NCBI RefSeq assembly: GCF_002845985.1
Contig: NZ_PDFK01000005.1
Coordinates: 62,001-126,000, forward strand
Direction: 5' to 3'
Origin: Lysinibacillus fusiformis
GTDB lineage: Bacteria > Bacillota > Bacilli > Bacillales_A > Planococcaceae
Length of the DNA stretch: 64,000 nt
Below, one piece after another: positions 45,979 through 54,442 of this stretch. Each line of letters begins with the position of its first letter. Position 1 is the stretch's first letter. The notes under the pieces were generated by a model. It was given only the letters and a program-made list of their open reading frames with translations. It was not told the origin of the DNA and did not search any database. The translations under genes and the position numbers were made by a program.

Positions 45979-46686
45979 GTGAACGTGAATTATCCATTTT
46001 TACTTGAAACATTTTTCATTGCATTATCTGGTGTTCCCATTGCACTCCTTGTCACAGTTGTTGCTTTATTGATAGCTCTGCCACTTGGTTTTTTGTTGGC
46101 ACTCACTAGAATTAATAAAATTCCAGTTATTCATCATCTAGCAAAAATTTACGTTTCATTCGTGCGAGGAACGCCAATCATTATACAAATCTTTATTATC
46201 TATAGTAGTATCCCGTTAATGTTAAAAATTATTTTTGAAAAATATAATATTGCGTATGATATTTATAAAATCAATCCAATTTGGTATGCGTTTATCGTGT
46301 TTGCATTCAGCTCAACAGCCATTTTAATAGAGGTCTTTCGTTCTGCGTTAAGCACTATTGAAAAGGGGCAATTAGAGGCTGCACACTCAGTAGGTTTGAC
46401 AACATTCCAAGCTTATACTCGAATTATCATTCCACAAGCATTAGTAGTTGCGCTACCGAATATTTGTACAGCTACCGTCAATCTTATTAAAGCTACCTCG
46501 TTAGGCTACGCAATGTCACTTCCTGAAATTACACTAAAGGCAAAAGTAGCTGCAAATGTTGGCTACAATTACGTGGAAGCCTATCTGGATATCTTTATCG
46601 TGTACTTAATATTATGTAGTACGGTGGAGTACTTGTTTAAGCGCTATGAAAAATATTTAAGCAAATACAAAGTGGCAAATGCCTAA
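45979..46686 (+). CDS. Amino-acid ABC transporter permease 2
   Basis: 235 residues, homologous to permease 1. EAA loop GQLEAAHSVGLTTFQAYTRIIIPQALVVALPNI and SFVRGTPIIIQIFIIYSSIP. The start is GTG at 45979 or 45985: AAGGAGGAGG precedes both, and the choice changes only two residues. Nine bases separate it from permease 1. Confidence 0.92.
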   Translation: MNVNYPFLLETFFIALSGVPIALLVTVVALLIALPLGFLLALTRINKIPVIHHLAKIYVSFVRGTPIIIQIFIIYSSIPLMLKIIFEKYNIAYDIYKINPIWYAFIVFAFSSTAILIEVFRSALSTIEKGQLEAAHSVGLTTFQAYTRIIIPQALVVALPNICTATVNLIKATSLGYAMSLPEITLKAKVAANVGYNYVEAYLDIFIVYLILCSTVEYLFKRYEKYLSKYKVANA

Positions 46687-46699
46687 GGGGTGAATGAGC

Positions 46700-47455
46700 A
46701 TGTTAGAAATTAAAAATATTCATAAATCATTTGGTGGCAATGAAATTTTAAAGGGTGTTGATTTAGCGATTGATAAAGGCGATGTTGTTGTTATTTTAGG
46801 CCCTAGTGGCTCGGGAAAAACAACATTATTACGTTGCATCAATTTTTTAGAAAAAGCGGATCAAGGACATGCGACATTTGGAGATATTCAAGTGGATTTT
46901 CAACATGTGAAGAAAAAAGACGTACATGCAATTCGCCAACGTGTCGCATTTGTCTTCCAAAATTATAATCTTTTCACTAATAAAACGGCATTAGAAAATG
47001 TGACGGAAGGTTTAATCATTGGACGTAAAATTCCTAAAGCACAGGCTGTGGACATTGGTAAAAAGGCACTTGATAAAGTAGGTTTATCGGAAAAGTATGA
47101 TGCCTATCCAAGTCAACTGTCAGGCGGTCAGCAGCAGCGAGTAGGAATTGCACGTGCAGTAGCATTGAACCCAGATATTATTTTATTTGACGAACCAACG
47201 TCCGCACTTGATCCTGAATTAGTAGGTGAGGTCCTACAGGTCATGAAAAATATTGCAGCTGAAGGCACAACAATGCTTGTGGTGACACATGAAATGGGAT
47301 TCGCCAAAGATGTTGCTAAACGTGTGATTTTCATGGATGGAGGCGTTGTCGTAGAAGAGGGTAGCCCTCATGATATTTTCGTAAGCCCAAAAGAGGATCG
47401 CACAAAGAAATTTTTAAAACGTGTCATTCCAGAAGATTACACTTTCTATATATAA
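46700..47455 (+). CDS. Amino-acid ABC transporter ATP-binding protein
   Basis: 251 residues from the ATG at 46700, preceded by AAGGGG at nine bases; an ATG at 46694 is only three bases away from that site. Walker [15 protein letters not shown]-loop FQNYNLF, signature [14 protein letters not shown], Walker [13 protein letters not shown] and H-loop VVTHEM are all intact. The sequence is closest to the PAAT (GlnQ/TcyN) family. It energises uptake by the preceding pair of permeases. Confidence 0.94.
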   Translation: MLEIKNIHKSFGGNEILKGVDLAIDKGDVVVILGPSGSGKTTLLRCINFLEKADQGHATFGDIQVDFQHVKKKDVHAIRQRVAFVFQNYNLFTNKTALENVTEGLIIGRKIPKAQAVDIGKKALDKVGLSEKYDAYPSQLSGGQQQRVGIARAVALNPDIILFDEPTSALDPELVGEVLQVMKNIAAEGTTMLVVTHEMGFAKDVAKRVIFMDGGVVVEEGSPHDIFVSPKEDRTKKFLKRVIPEDYTFYI

Positions 47456-47459
47456 AAAC

Positions 47460-47492
47460 ACAGGAGGATCTGTCAGTAACAGATCCTCCTGT
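47460..47492. terminator. Terminator of the ABC transporter operon
   Basis: A perfect 14-bp stem (47460-47473 with 47479-47492) around five bases. A further copy of one arm occurs 348 bp downstream (47808-47821). Confidence 0.75.
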
Positions 47493-47823
47493 TATGTTGT
47501 TGAAGAAAGACGAAGTAAATAGCAGAAAAAGACTTTTTGGCAAGGCGAGAGGTTGATTTCCGTTCCGCCAGCATCCTTCTCAGGGCACGTCCGATGAGCC
47601 GCTTCACGCATTCCGTTCGCTCTAGGGTCTCAGCTGTGATGCTGGCTCCACTCCAACCAACCATGTGCAAAAGTGTCTTTTCCTTCTCTTTCATACTAGA
47701 CGTAGTGGGCTCGGCGCTCGCCCACAGGAAAGCAAGTAGCCTGCAACGGAAATCCATTTTCACCTTTCACAAGAATTCTATTGATAGTTTTGTTTTTCAG
47801 CACTATGACAGGAGGATCTGTTA
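47477..47823. repeat. Dispersed-type palindromic intergenic element
   Basis: About 347 bp between convergent genes. It is bounded by a perfect 16-bp inverted repeat (47477-47492 and 47808-47823). Inside are nested inverted repeats: GATTTCCGTT with AACGGAAATC (47555-47564, 47745-47754), GCCAGCATC with GATGCTGGC (47567-47575, 47638-47646), and GTGGGC with GCCCAC (47705-47725). It is markedly richer in G and C than its surroundings. Open frames on both strands mirror each other, so they are not genes. From memory, G+C-rich repeats with a GGATTTCCGTT-type end are common between Bacillales genes. Confidence 0.6.
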
Positions 47824-47827
47824 GCTA

Positions 47828-50131
47828 TCATTGAAGGAAATGCGTTAATTTGTTGATGGAATAAATGTGTAGCTCATGCATAGCCCTCGTGCAGGCTGTA
47901 TAAAAATAGTACCGTTCGTTTTCCTTTGCGTAATTAGCAGCAGATGCATTATAAATAAGCACAGCATCAAATTCGATACCTTTCGCCATATAAGCTGGAA
48001 GTAATAAAATACCCTTTTTAAACTGCTTCGTATTATGGTTAATTAATTGAATATCTACTTGATTACTTAATTGCCCATATACTGCGGAGCATTCAGCAGC
48101 AGTTTTACAAATGACAGCAATGGTTTCAAATTTAGCAGAGAGGTGATGGATGTTTTGGGTAATTTCATCTATCAGTTCCAATTCATTAGGAACGACAGTA
48201 ATTGATGGTTCTGGACCAGTTCGGTTAAATGCCTCAACTTCGCTACCATCATTTAAAATTTTTGCAGTAAGTTGAATGATTTGTTTTGTCGAACGATAGC
48301 TTTTCGTTAAAATCATTTTTTCAGCCTGCTCACCATATAATTGAGGGTCGAGCAGGGAAGGGTTATCGAAGGTATGTGGATGAATCGTTTGATGTCCATC
48401 TCCTAAAATAGTCATACGTGCTTTTGGGAATAACTGCTGTAATACAGTTAGTTGGAATGGAGAATAATCTTGCGCTTCATCAATCAATACATGATGGATC
48501 ATCGTATTAGTCTGCTGCCCTTCAATTTTGTCCTGTAAATATAAAAATGGTGCTGCATCTTCATAAGCTATAAAACGTTTTGCTAAATTTGGAAGTGTCT
48601 GCTGGCAAATATCCTCCCAATCGTTTGGCATAAGATGCTGTAAATCTTTAGTAATGGGATTATTCAAATCAAAGAGTTGGCGATACGTACCTAACATATG
48701 CACAAACTTTAATTGGTGAACGGAATTGCGTAACGGTTTAAAGTATTTTTTAACAATTTGTCTCGCTAATTTTTGTCGTTCTTGATCTAAATCATCGAAT
48801 GAATTTTCAGTATAGCGCCCTTCGTATAAAAGCTCACTGTAAGACTTGGAGTAGTCCTCTTTATCTAATAGTTCAGTCGCTTCTTCTACCCATTCTTTTG
48901 TACGCTCAGCCTTTTCAAATTTCGTCAGTTGCTGCAATAACCATTCTTTTACGAATTGTAGGCGATTTGGTATCGACATAGTGGAAGGGAAAGAATAGAA
49001 GTATTCAGTAATTTCCTGTGCTGTAATAATTCGTTCCCCACGAAATACGATATTTTTAAATAATAAGCCCTTATTGGATAAATAGCTTACATATTGATCC
49101 ATCAAATGCTTGTAAGCAAGGCTCGCTTTATAAGATATACTACTTAATTTTGTTTGATAATGAGCTTCATCTTTTTCTGTTAAAAGGCCCTCTAATTGCT
49201 CGTACGGATATTCCAATTTAAACTGTCGACCTAATCGTTTTTCTACATACTCTATAAACGTTAATTGCTGCATATTGTCCTCGCCTAAATCAGGTAAGAC
49301 CGTATGGACATATTGGTTAAAAAGTTGATTAGGTGTAATCAGTAAAATTTGATCGGCCGTCATTTCATTGCGATAGCGATACAATAGATAAGCGACTCGT
49401 TGTAAAGCCACAGCTGTTTTACCACTACCCGCAACACCCTCTACAATAAGATAGCGTGATTGAACATGGCGAATAATTTTATTTTGCTCAGCTTGAATCG
49501 TTGCAACGATACTACGAATATGCTCGTTTGCATTTTGTGCAAGGATATCAAGTAATAAATCATCCCCAATGGTAAGACCAGTATTAAACATCGATTGTAG
49601 CTGCCCGTTTTTAATAATAAATTGCCGTTTCAGTAGCATTTCACCATGAATCTCTTCTGCTGTTGTGTCGTAGGAGGCTTTACCTGGTGTGCAATCATAG
49701 TACATACTTGATATAGGTGCACGCCAATCATAAATAACTATATTTTCATCTTGTTCGTCCAATAAAGTGGCAACACCTATATAAATTTTTAATGGATCTT
49801 GCTGCCCATCTTGTAAAAAGTCAATACGAGCAAAATAGGGTGACTGTTGTAAACGTTCGTATACCTTTACATTCTGAATTGCACGCTGCTGTGCAAGCTC
49901 TGAGTCAGAGAGAAGCTCTACCTGTTGCTTAATCGCGAAAAAGGTTTCGTCAACATCTTCAGCAGTGTCTAAATTGACTCTGACATCGTTCCAAAAAGTT
50001 TTCTTCAGAGCGACAGCATTTTCCTTGAAGCTCTTTTCTTTTAGCAATAATTCGTTCTTTTTGTAATCAATGAGGTTTAAACTTTGCTCAAGATGATGTT
50101 TTTCTTCTAGCCAGTCATTTTGATTTTCCAA
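47828..50131 (-). CDS. helD: RNA polymerase recycling motor / UvrD-like helicase HelD
   Basis: 767 residues, close to Bacillus HelD. It is a superfamily-1 ATPase that binds RNA polymerase and helps release stalled complexes. An N-terminal long coiled-coil arm (about 1-95) is followed by Walker A VEGVAGSGKTAVALQRVAYLLY (about 230), then the DEAQDYSPFQ Walker B box and helicase motifs GDGHQTIHP, LTKSYRSTKQI and AKGIEFDAVLIYNA. The start is TTG at 50131, the first start codon after an in-frame stop. The mRNA reads toward the palindromic element. Confidence 0.92.
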   Translation of the reverse strand: MENQNDWLEEKHHLEQSLNLIDYKKNELLLKEKSFKENAVALKKTFWNDVRVNLDTAEDVDETFFAIKQQVELLSDSELAQQRAIQNVKVYERLQQSPYFARIDFLQDGQQDPLKIYIGVATLLDEQDENIVIYDWRAPISSMYYDCTPGKASYDTTAEEIHGEMLLKRQFIIKNGQLQSMFNTGLTIGDDLLLDILAQNANEHIRSIVATIQAEQNKIIRHVQSRYLIVEGVAGSGKTAVALQRVAYLLYRYRNEMTADQILLITPNQLFNQYVHTVLPDLGEDNMQQLTFIEYVEKRLGRQFKLEYPYEQLEGLLTEKDEAHYQTKLSSISYKASLAYKHLMDQYVSYLSNKGLLFKNIVFRGERIITAQEITEYFYSFPSTMSIPNRLQFVKEWLLQQLTKFEKAERTKEWVEEATELLDKEDYSKSYSELLYEGRYTENSFDDLDQERQKLARQIVKKYFKPLRNSVHQLKFVHMLGTYRQLFDLNNPITKDLQHLMPNDWEDICQQTLPNLAKRFIAYEDAAPFLYLQDKIEGQQTNTMIHHVLIDEAQDYSPFQLTVLQQLFPKARMTILGDGHQTIHPHTFDNPSLLDPQLYGEQAEKMILTKSYRSTKQIIQLTAKILNDGSEVEAFNRTGPEPSITVVPNELELIDEITQNIHHLSAKFETIAVICKTAAECSAVYGQLSNQVDIQLINHNTKQFKKGILLLPAYMAKGIEFDAVLIYNASAANYAKENERYYFYTACTRAMHELHIYSINKLTHFLQ

Positions 50132-50363
50132 CGTTTACTCACATTCCTCTCCATATTTTTCTCTTCTGTTAGTAGTAATCCTCACCTATAAATATGGTGA
50201 AAAGAAAATAATTGTGATTCTCCTTTAAATGGTTGTCCAAACACCTTTTTTAGTATATAAACGTATATAACCTAAGAGGAAATGTAGGGTGATTGAATCA
50301 GGAAATTTATCATACATCTACTCCGCAATGAAGTATAGTCTAATAATTATTGTAAATTTATGC

Positions 50364-50436
50364 TATAATAAAATTATAAAGAAACCTGCGTTTAACGATA
50401 AAGGCTGTTCCACAAATAAGTGGAGCAGTCTTTTTT
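50364..50436 (+). ncRNA. Short terminated transcript (candidate small RNA or attenuated leader)
   Basis: An extended -10 box (TGCTATAAT, 50361-50369) is followed about 35 bp later by an 11-bp hairpin (50403-50413 with 50420-50430) and six T. The transcript would be about 60 nt with no open frame. It lies between helD and the DcuC-family gene, whose own promoter is further downstream, so it looks like an independent small RNA. The rest of 50132-50700 holds that promoter and two palindromes. Confidence 0.4.
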
Positions 50437-50546
50437 ATATGTAGGAAAGTCTAACATTATGCCTGTTTTTTAAGAATTTGTTATTAATATTTAGTTTTTA
50501 TTTGTCCTAGAAGTAAAAATAAATTTTACTGAATTGTCGAAATATA

Positions 50547-50575
50547 TTGACATTTCATCTTCTGTTTTTTATTCT
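50547..50575 (+). promoter_or_regulatory. Sigma-A promoter of the DcuC-family/M20 operon
   Basis: Perfect TTGACA (50547-50552), 17-bp spacer and TATTCT (50570-50575). A TGTCGAA heptamer (Spo0A-box-like) lies at 50535-50541, just before the -35 box. Confidence 0.65.
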
Positions 50576-50587
50576 TGTGTATAAAGT

Positions 50588-50622
50588 TTCCGTTAATCGG
50601 AATGTTTTTCCGTTTGGTGGAA
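50588..50622. promoter_or_regulatory. Tandem palindromic operators
   Basis: TTCCGTTAATCGGAA (50588-50602) and TTCCGTTTGGTGGAA (50608-50622) are two 15-bp palindromes of the same pattern. Their offset is 20 bp, about two helical turns, and they lie at about +7 to +41. They can also form a single RNA hairpin. Confidence 0.5.
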
Positions 50623-50710
50623 ACTTGTAGGTGTGTAAGAAATGCTTAATGGATACGTTGTCTGTGCCTCAGTTCAAAGCTAAAGAAAAAATTATTAGGG
50701 GGAGACGGTT

Positions 50711-52123
50711 ATGGTAAACCTACAGCAAGATAAAAAAGAAGATGAACCACGGATAAAGGGAATTAATGCATTTGTATTAATGTTTATTATTATTTTAGTC
50801 ATGTCGTTACTGACCTATATTTTACCAGCTGGACAATATGAAAGAGTTGAGAGTAATGGCAGAATGATAGTAGATCCAGAATCCTTTCAGTATATCAAGT
50901 CAAATCCTATTGGCTTTCTAGAAATATTCAATAGTGTGCATCTGGGAATGCTTGAGGGTGCTTCTATTATTTTATTTGTCTTTTTATTTGGAGGCGCTTT
51001 AGGGGTAATGCAAAAGACTGGAGCTATTGATTCCTTTATTAAAGTTATGGCCTCGAAATTTGGAAAACAAGAGTACGTATTAATCCCTATTCTAGTTTTA
51101 ATATTTGCTAGTTTAGGGACACTAATTGGCTCAGCAGAGGATACGCTTGTCTATATAGCGATTATTATCCCGTTAACGATGGCACTCGGAATGGATGCGA
51201 TTACAGGCTTTGCGATCGTCATGCTAGGTACATTAGCAACTGGCTTTACTTCAGGCATTACGAACCCATTTAACATTGGTGTAGCTCAAACTATTGCAGA
51301 GCTTCCAATGTATTCAGGAATGTCATATCGAATCATTGTGTTCATCGTTTTTTATAGTTTGACAGTACTTTATATATATAGGCATGCAAAAAAAGTGAAG
51401 AGTGACCCATCGAAAGGGATTTACGGAAAGTTTAAAAGAGAAGAGAGCATCAAAATTGATTTAGACTTTAAGATGAGCCCACGTCATTTGATAGCACTAT
51501 TCGTATTATTGGGAAATTTTGTTGCATTGATTGTAGGGGTAATAAAGTATCAATGGTATATAAGTGAAATTGCCGGTGTCTTTCTATTAAGCAGCATTAT
51601 TATGTCTATTATTTGTAAGATTGGACCAAATAAAATGGCTGAAGGGTTTATTTCTGGTGCCCGGGATATGGTAGAAGGGGCATTAATTATCGGATTTGCC
51701 CAAACCATTTTAGTTATTACTACAAATGGAGGATTAATTGATACTATTCTTCATTTTGTTTCAAATACTGTAAGTGTATTACCTGCTTCTATCAATGCGA
51801 TAGGAATGTTTTTGCTTCAGCTCTGCTTAAATTTCTTAGTACCTTCTGGAAGTGGACAAGCTGCGTTAACGATGCCGATCATGACGCCTTTAGCCGATTT
51901 AATTGGTGTAACTAGGCAAACAGCCGTACTGGCTTTCCAGTTTGGTGATGGTATTTCAAATATGGTCATTCCAACAAGTGGTGTTTTATTAGCGGGACTA
52001 GCAATAGCAGGTATTCCATTTTCAAAATGGTTCAGATGGGTATTTCCTTACTTCCTTATACAGACAGGCTTAGCGATTGTCTTATTAGTCATTGCGCATC
52101 TCATAAATTATGGACCATTTTAA
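50711..52123 (+). CDS. DcuC/YfcC-family transporter
   Basis: 470 residues and about 12 membrane helices. The N-terminal FVLMFIIILVMSLLTYILPAGQYER, with GSAEDTLVYIAIIIPL and GITNPFNIGVAQTIAELP, identify the YfcC branch of the C4-dicarboxylate/arginine-ornithine DcuC superfamily. Substrates in this branch are mostly peptides or amino-acid derivatives. It is co-transcribed with an M20 amidohydrolase (start 31 bp after its stop), so a hydrolysable N-acyl or dipeptide compound is the likely cargo. RBS GGGGGA. Confidence 0.85.
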   Translation: MVNLQQDKKEDEPRIKGINAFVLMFIIILVMSLLTYILPAGQYERVESNGRMIVDPESFQYIKSNPIGFLEIFNSVHLGMLEGASIILFVFLFGGALGVMQKTGAIDSFIKVMASKFGKQEYVLIPILVLIFASLGTLIGSAEDTLVYIAIIIPLTMALGMDAITGFAIVMLGTLATGFTSGITNPFNIGVAQTIAELPMYSGMSYRIIVFIVFYSLTVLYIYRHAKKVKSDPSKGIYGKFKREESIKIDLDFKMSPRHLIALFVLLGNFVALIVGVIKYQWYISEIAGVFLLSSIIMSIICKIGPNKMAEGFISGARDMVEGALIIGFAQTILVITTNGGLIDTILHFVSNTVSVLPASINAIGMFLLQLCLNFLVPSGSGQAALTMPIMTPLADLIGVTRQTAVLAFQFGDGISNMVIPTSGVLLAGLAIAGIPFSKWFRWVFPYFLIQTGLAIVLLVIAHLINYGPF

Positions 52124-52154
52124 TAAAATAAATAATAAATTAGGAGTGATTAGA

Positions 52155-53324
52155 TTGATAGAAACGGCTAATTTAAAACAAAAGGTTGTTGAATGGTGTC
52201 GGCATTTGCATATGCATCCTGAATTATCACATCAAGAGCATAAGACAGCTCAATATATTTATGATCAATTAATAACGTTTCCTCATTTAGAAGTAAGACG
52301 TTTAACAGAAACAAGTGTATGTGCCTTTTTAAGAGGTACAAAAACAGAAGATAAAGGACATACCATTTTACTACGAGCTGATATTGACGCATTGCCGATT
52401 GAAGAAGAAACGGATCTACCATTCAAATCAATAAATCCAGGGGTCATGCATGCGTGTGGACATGATGCTCATCCAGCCATGTTACTTGGTGCAGCAAAGG
52501 CATTGGCTGAGCGTGGGACCAATTTTAATGGAGAAATTCGTTTTGTTTTTCAGCATGCTGAAGAGGTGACACCAGGGGGGGCTGCTCAACTAGTTGCACT
52601 AGGAATAGTAGAGAATGTCGATTATGCTTTCGCTTTACACGTGAGCCCTGATTATGAAGTAGGGCAATTTGCTATGAAAGATGGTAAATTTACTGCAGCA
52701 GCAGATGATTTTGAAATTAAAATTTATGGTCGTGGCGGTCATGCATCAACACCAGAGGTCGCTATAGATCCTTTAATAATTGGTTCTGAAATAGTTGTAG
52801 CTTTACAAACAATAGTGTCACGTAAAGTGCCAAGTACACATGCACCTGTTTTAACTGTTGCAAAATTTCACTGTGGAACGGCATTAAATATTATTGCAGA
52901 TACAGCAGAGCTTGGAGGAACAATCCGTTCCCTAGATGCGAAAATTCGTGTGGATACACGAGAACATTTAGAAAAGATAGTGACAGGTATTGCAACTATG
53001 CACGGTGCAAAAGTAGACATTAATTGGGAGCTAGGTTGCCCTTCCGTCACAAATGATAAGGAATTAACGGCATTATCTCGTCGTATAGCTGGAGAGATTG
53101 TTGGTGCTACAGGTGTGAAGGTATTGCCTGAACCTATATTTGGCACAGAGGATTTTGCCGATTTTTCAGAAGTTGTTCCCTCATCTATGCAATTTATCGG
53201 GGTACATAACGTAGAGTTTGGTGAAGCGTACCCATTGCACCATCCTCGTTTTAAAGTAGATGAAGAAGCTCTTATATATGGTGTTCGTTACTTTGAAAAT
53301 ATAGCACGGACACTTTGCCCATAA
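52155..53324 (+). CDS. M20-family amidohydrolase (aminoacylase/HipO-like)
   Basis: 389 residues from the TTG at 52155, preceded by AGGAG at eight bases. Upstream ATG codons overlap the transporter gene without a ribosome site. Metal-ligand motifs: HMHPELSHQE, LRADIDALPIEE, HACGHDAHPAMLLGAAKAL, FQHAEEVTPGGA, and late HHPRFKVDEEAL. It belongs to the M20D family, which removes acyl or aminoacyl groups from amino acids (hippurate, N-acetyl-amino acid or aminobenzoyl-glutamate hydrolases). It acts inside the cell on material brought in by the co-transcribed transporter; the exact substrate is unknown. Confidence 0.9.
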   Translation: MIETANLKQKVVEWCRHLHMHPELSHQEHKTAQYIYDQLITFPHLEVRRLTETSVCAFLRGTKTEDKGHTILLRADIDALPIEEETDLPFKSINPGVMHACGHDAHPAMLLGAAKALAERGTNFNGEIRFVFQHAEEVTPGGAAQLVALGIVENVDYAFALHVSPDYEVGQFAMKDGKFTAAADDFEIKIYGRGGHASTPEVAIDPLIIGSEIVVALQTIVSRKVPSTHAPVLTVAKFHCGTALNIIADTAELGGTIRSLDAKIRVDTREHLEKIVTGIATMHGAKVDINWELGCPSVTNDKELTALSRRIAGEIVGATGVKVLPEPIFGTEDFADFSEVVPSSMQFIGVHNVEFGEAYPLHHPRFKVDEEALIYGVRYFENIARTLCP

Positions 53325-53349
53325 GTGACGTAAGCTAAAAAATAATGAA

Positions 53350-53390
53350 GGCATGAGTATTGGTGTGGTAATGGCTCATGCCTTTTAAAT
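53350..53390 (+). terminator. Terminator of the transporter/amidohydrolase operon
   Basis: GGCATGAG (53350-53357) pairs with CTCATGCC (53375-53382) around a 17-nt loop, followed by TTTT. Confidence 0.65.
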
Positions 53391-53465
53391 TGCTTACAGT
53401 ATGTATTGAAAACTAAAGGATTGTTCTTTTAATACGATATAGAAACTTGAAGGGAGGTGCAGAGG

Positions 53466-54422
53466 ATGAAGGTAATCTTTACAGTGGGGTTGCCTGGAAG
53501 TGGAAAAAGTACATTTGTGAAACAGCTAGCGAAAAGTGAAAATGCGATTATTCTTTCCAGTGATGCAATACGTCAAGAATTGTTTGGTGATGCCACCAAG
53601 CAAAAATCACGAGTAGTCTTTCGCACGTTATATGAGCGTCTGAATGATTTAGTGGCAAAAGGTTATTCTGTCATTGTAGATGCCACCAATATAGAGCGGG
53701 AGCGCAGAATGTTTGCACTCCGCAAATTGTCGAGTGCGGTTAAGAAGGAATGCTATTACTTTGATACCCCTTATTCAATCTGTGTAGCCAGAAACCAACG
53801 GCGGAAGCGGCATGTACCATTATTGGTGATGGAAAAAATGAGAAAGCATCTAGAGTTTCCTACAGCAGGAGAAGGGTTTGATGAAGTGCATATTGTACAT
53901 GAATCAAGTCCCTATGATATCTCTCGACAGCAATTTGTCTCACTTATACAAAGCCAACCCACTTATGAAGAACTGTTTCAAACACTTCGATCAGTCCCAC
54001 TTTTTAAAGAAATTTATCATTTCAATCAAGAAAATCCATACCATCAATTTTTACTATGTCAGCATACGTATTTCGTGTTTGCCTATATCAATGAATACTA
54101 CTTGGAAAGCGATAAACTGGCACTACAATTGGCTGCATTGTTCCATGATGTCGGCAAACCATTTTGCAAAAAATATAAACCATTGCAACAACGATATGGC
54201 TATTATGGGCATGAAAATGTATCTGCCCAATTGGTTTGTCATTTTCTCGTAGAGTTGGGCTTTGAAGAGGATTTTGTGTTGAAGGTTGTTCATTTAGTGC
54301 AATTTCATATGTTAATCCAGTATGGGGGCGATAAAGGCGGAAGCCAAATTTATCACTTATTAGATGGTGATTTATTAACAAGACTTTATTTCTTCCGAGA
54401 GGCAGATCAATTTGCTAAATAA
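53466..54422 (+). CDS. Polynucleotide kinase-HD phosphohydrolase fusion (RNA end-healing enzyme)
   Basis: 318 residues from the ATG at 53466, preceded by GGGAGG at eight bases. Residues 1-165 are a P-loop kinase: Walker A GLPGSGKST (8-16), SSDAIRQ with Asp33/Arg36 placed like the T4 Pnkp general base and substrate Arg, VDATN, and an Arg-rich lid RNQRRKRHVP. Residues about 185-318 are an HD domain with His200, His227-Asp228 (FHDVGKP), His249 (GHEN) and a closing READQFAK Asp313. It should add phosphate to 5'-OH ends, while the HD part removes 2',3'-cyclic phosphate. The known HD-Pnk enzymes have the reverse order. The next gene is an RNA ligase 20 bp away. Confidence 0.88.
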   Translation: MKVIFTVGLPGSGKSTFVKQLAKSENAIILSSDAIRQELFGDATKQKSRVVFRTLYERLNDLVAKGYSVIVDATNIERERRMFALRKLSSAVKKECYYFDTPYSICVARNQRRKRHVPLLVMEKMRKHLEFPTAGEGFDEVHIVHESSPYDISRQQFVSLIQSQPTYEELFQTLRSVPLFKEIYHFNQENPYHQFLLCQHTYFVFAYINEYYLESDKLALQLAALFHDVGKPFCKKYKPLQQRYGYYGHENVSAQLVCHFLVELGFEEDFVLKVVHLVQFHMLIQYGGDKGGSQIYHLLDGDLLTRLYFFREADQFAK

Positions 54423-54442
54423 AAAGGAAAGGAAGTGGAACT

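Noticed and set aside
47473..47824. Open frames on both strands in the helD/ABC intergenic region
   Set aside because: The two translations mirror each other (both end in a ...RRIC motif) because the DNA is palindromic; neither has a ribosome site or a protein-like composition.
50535..50541. Spo0A box controlling the DcuC-family operon
   Set aside because: A single TGTCGAA heptamer in A/T-rich DNA is weak evidence; mentioned with the promoter but not called a site.
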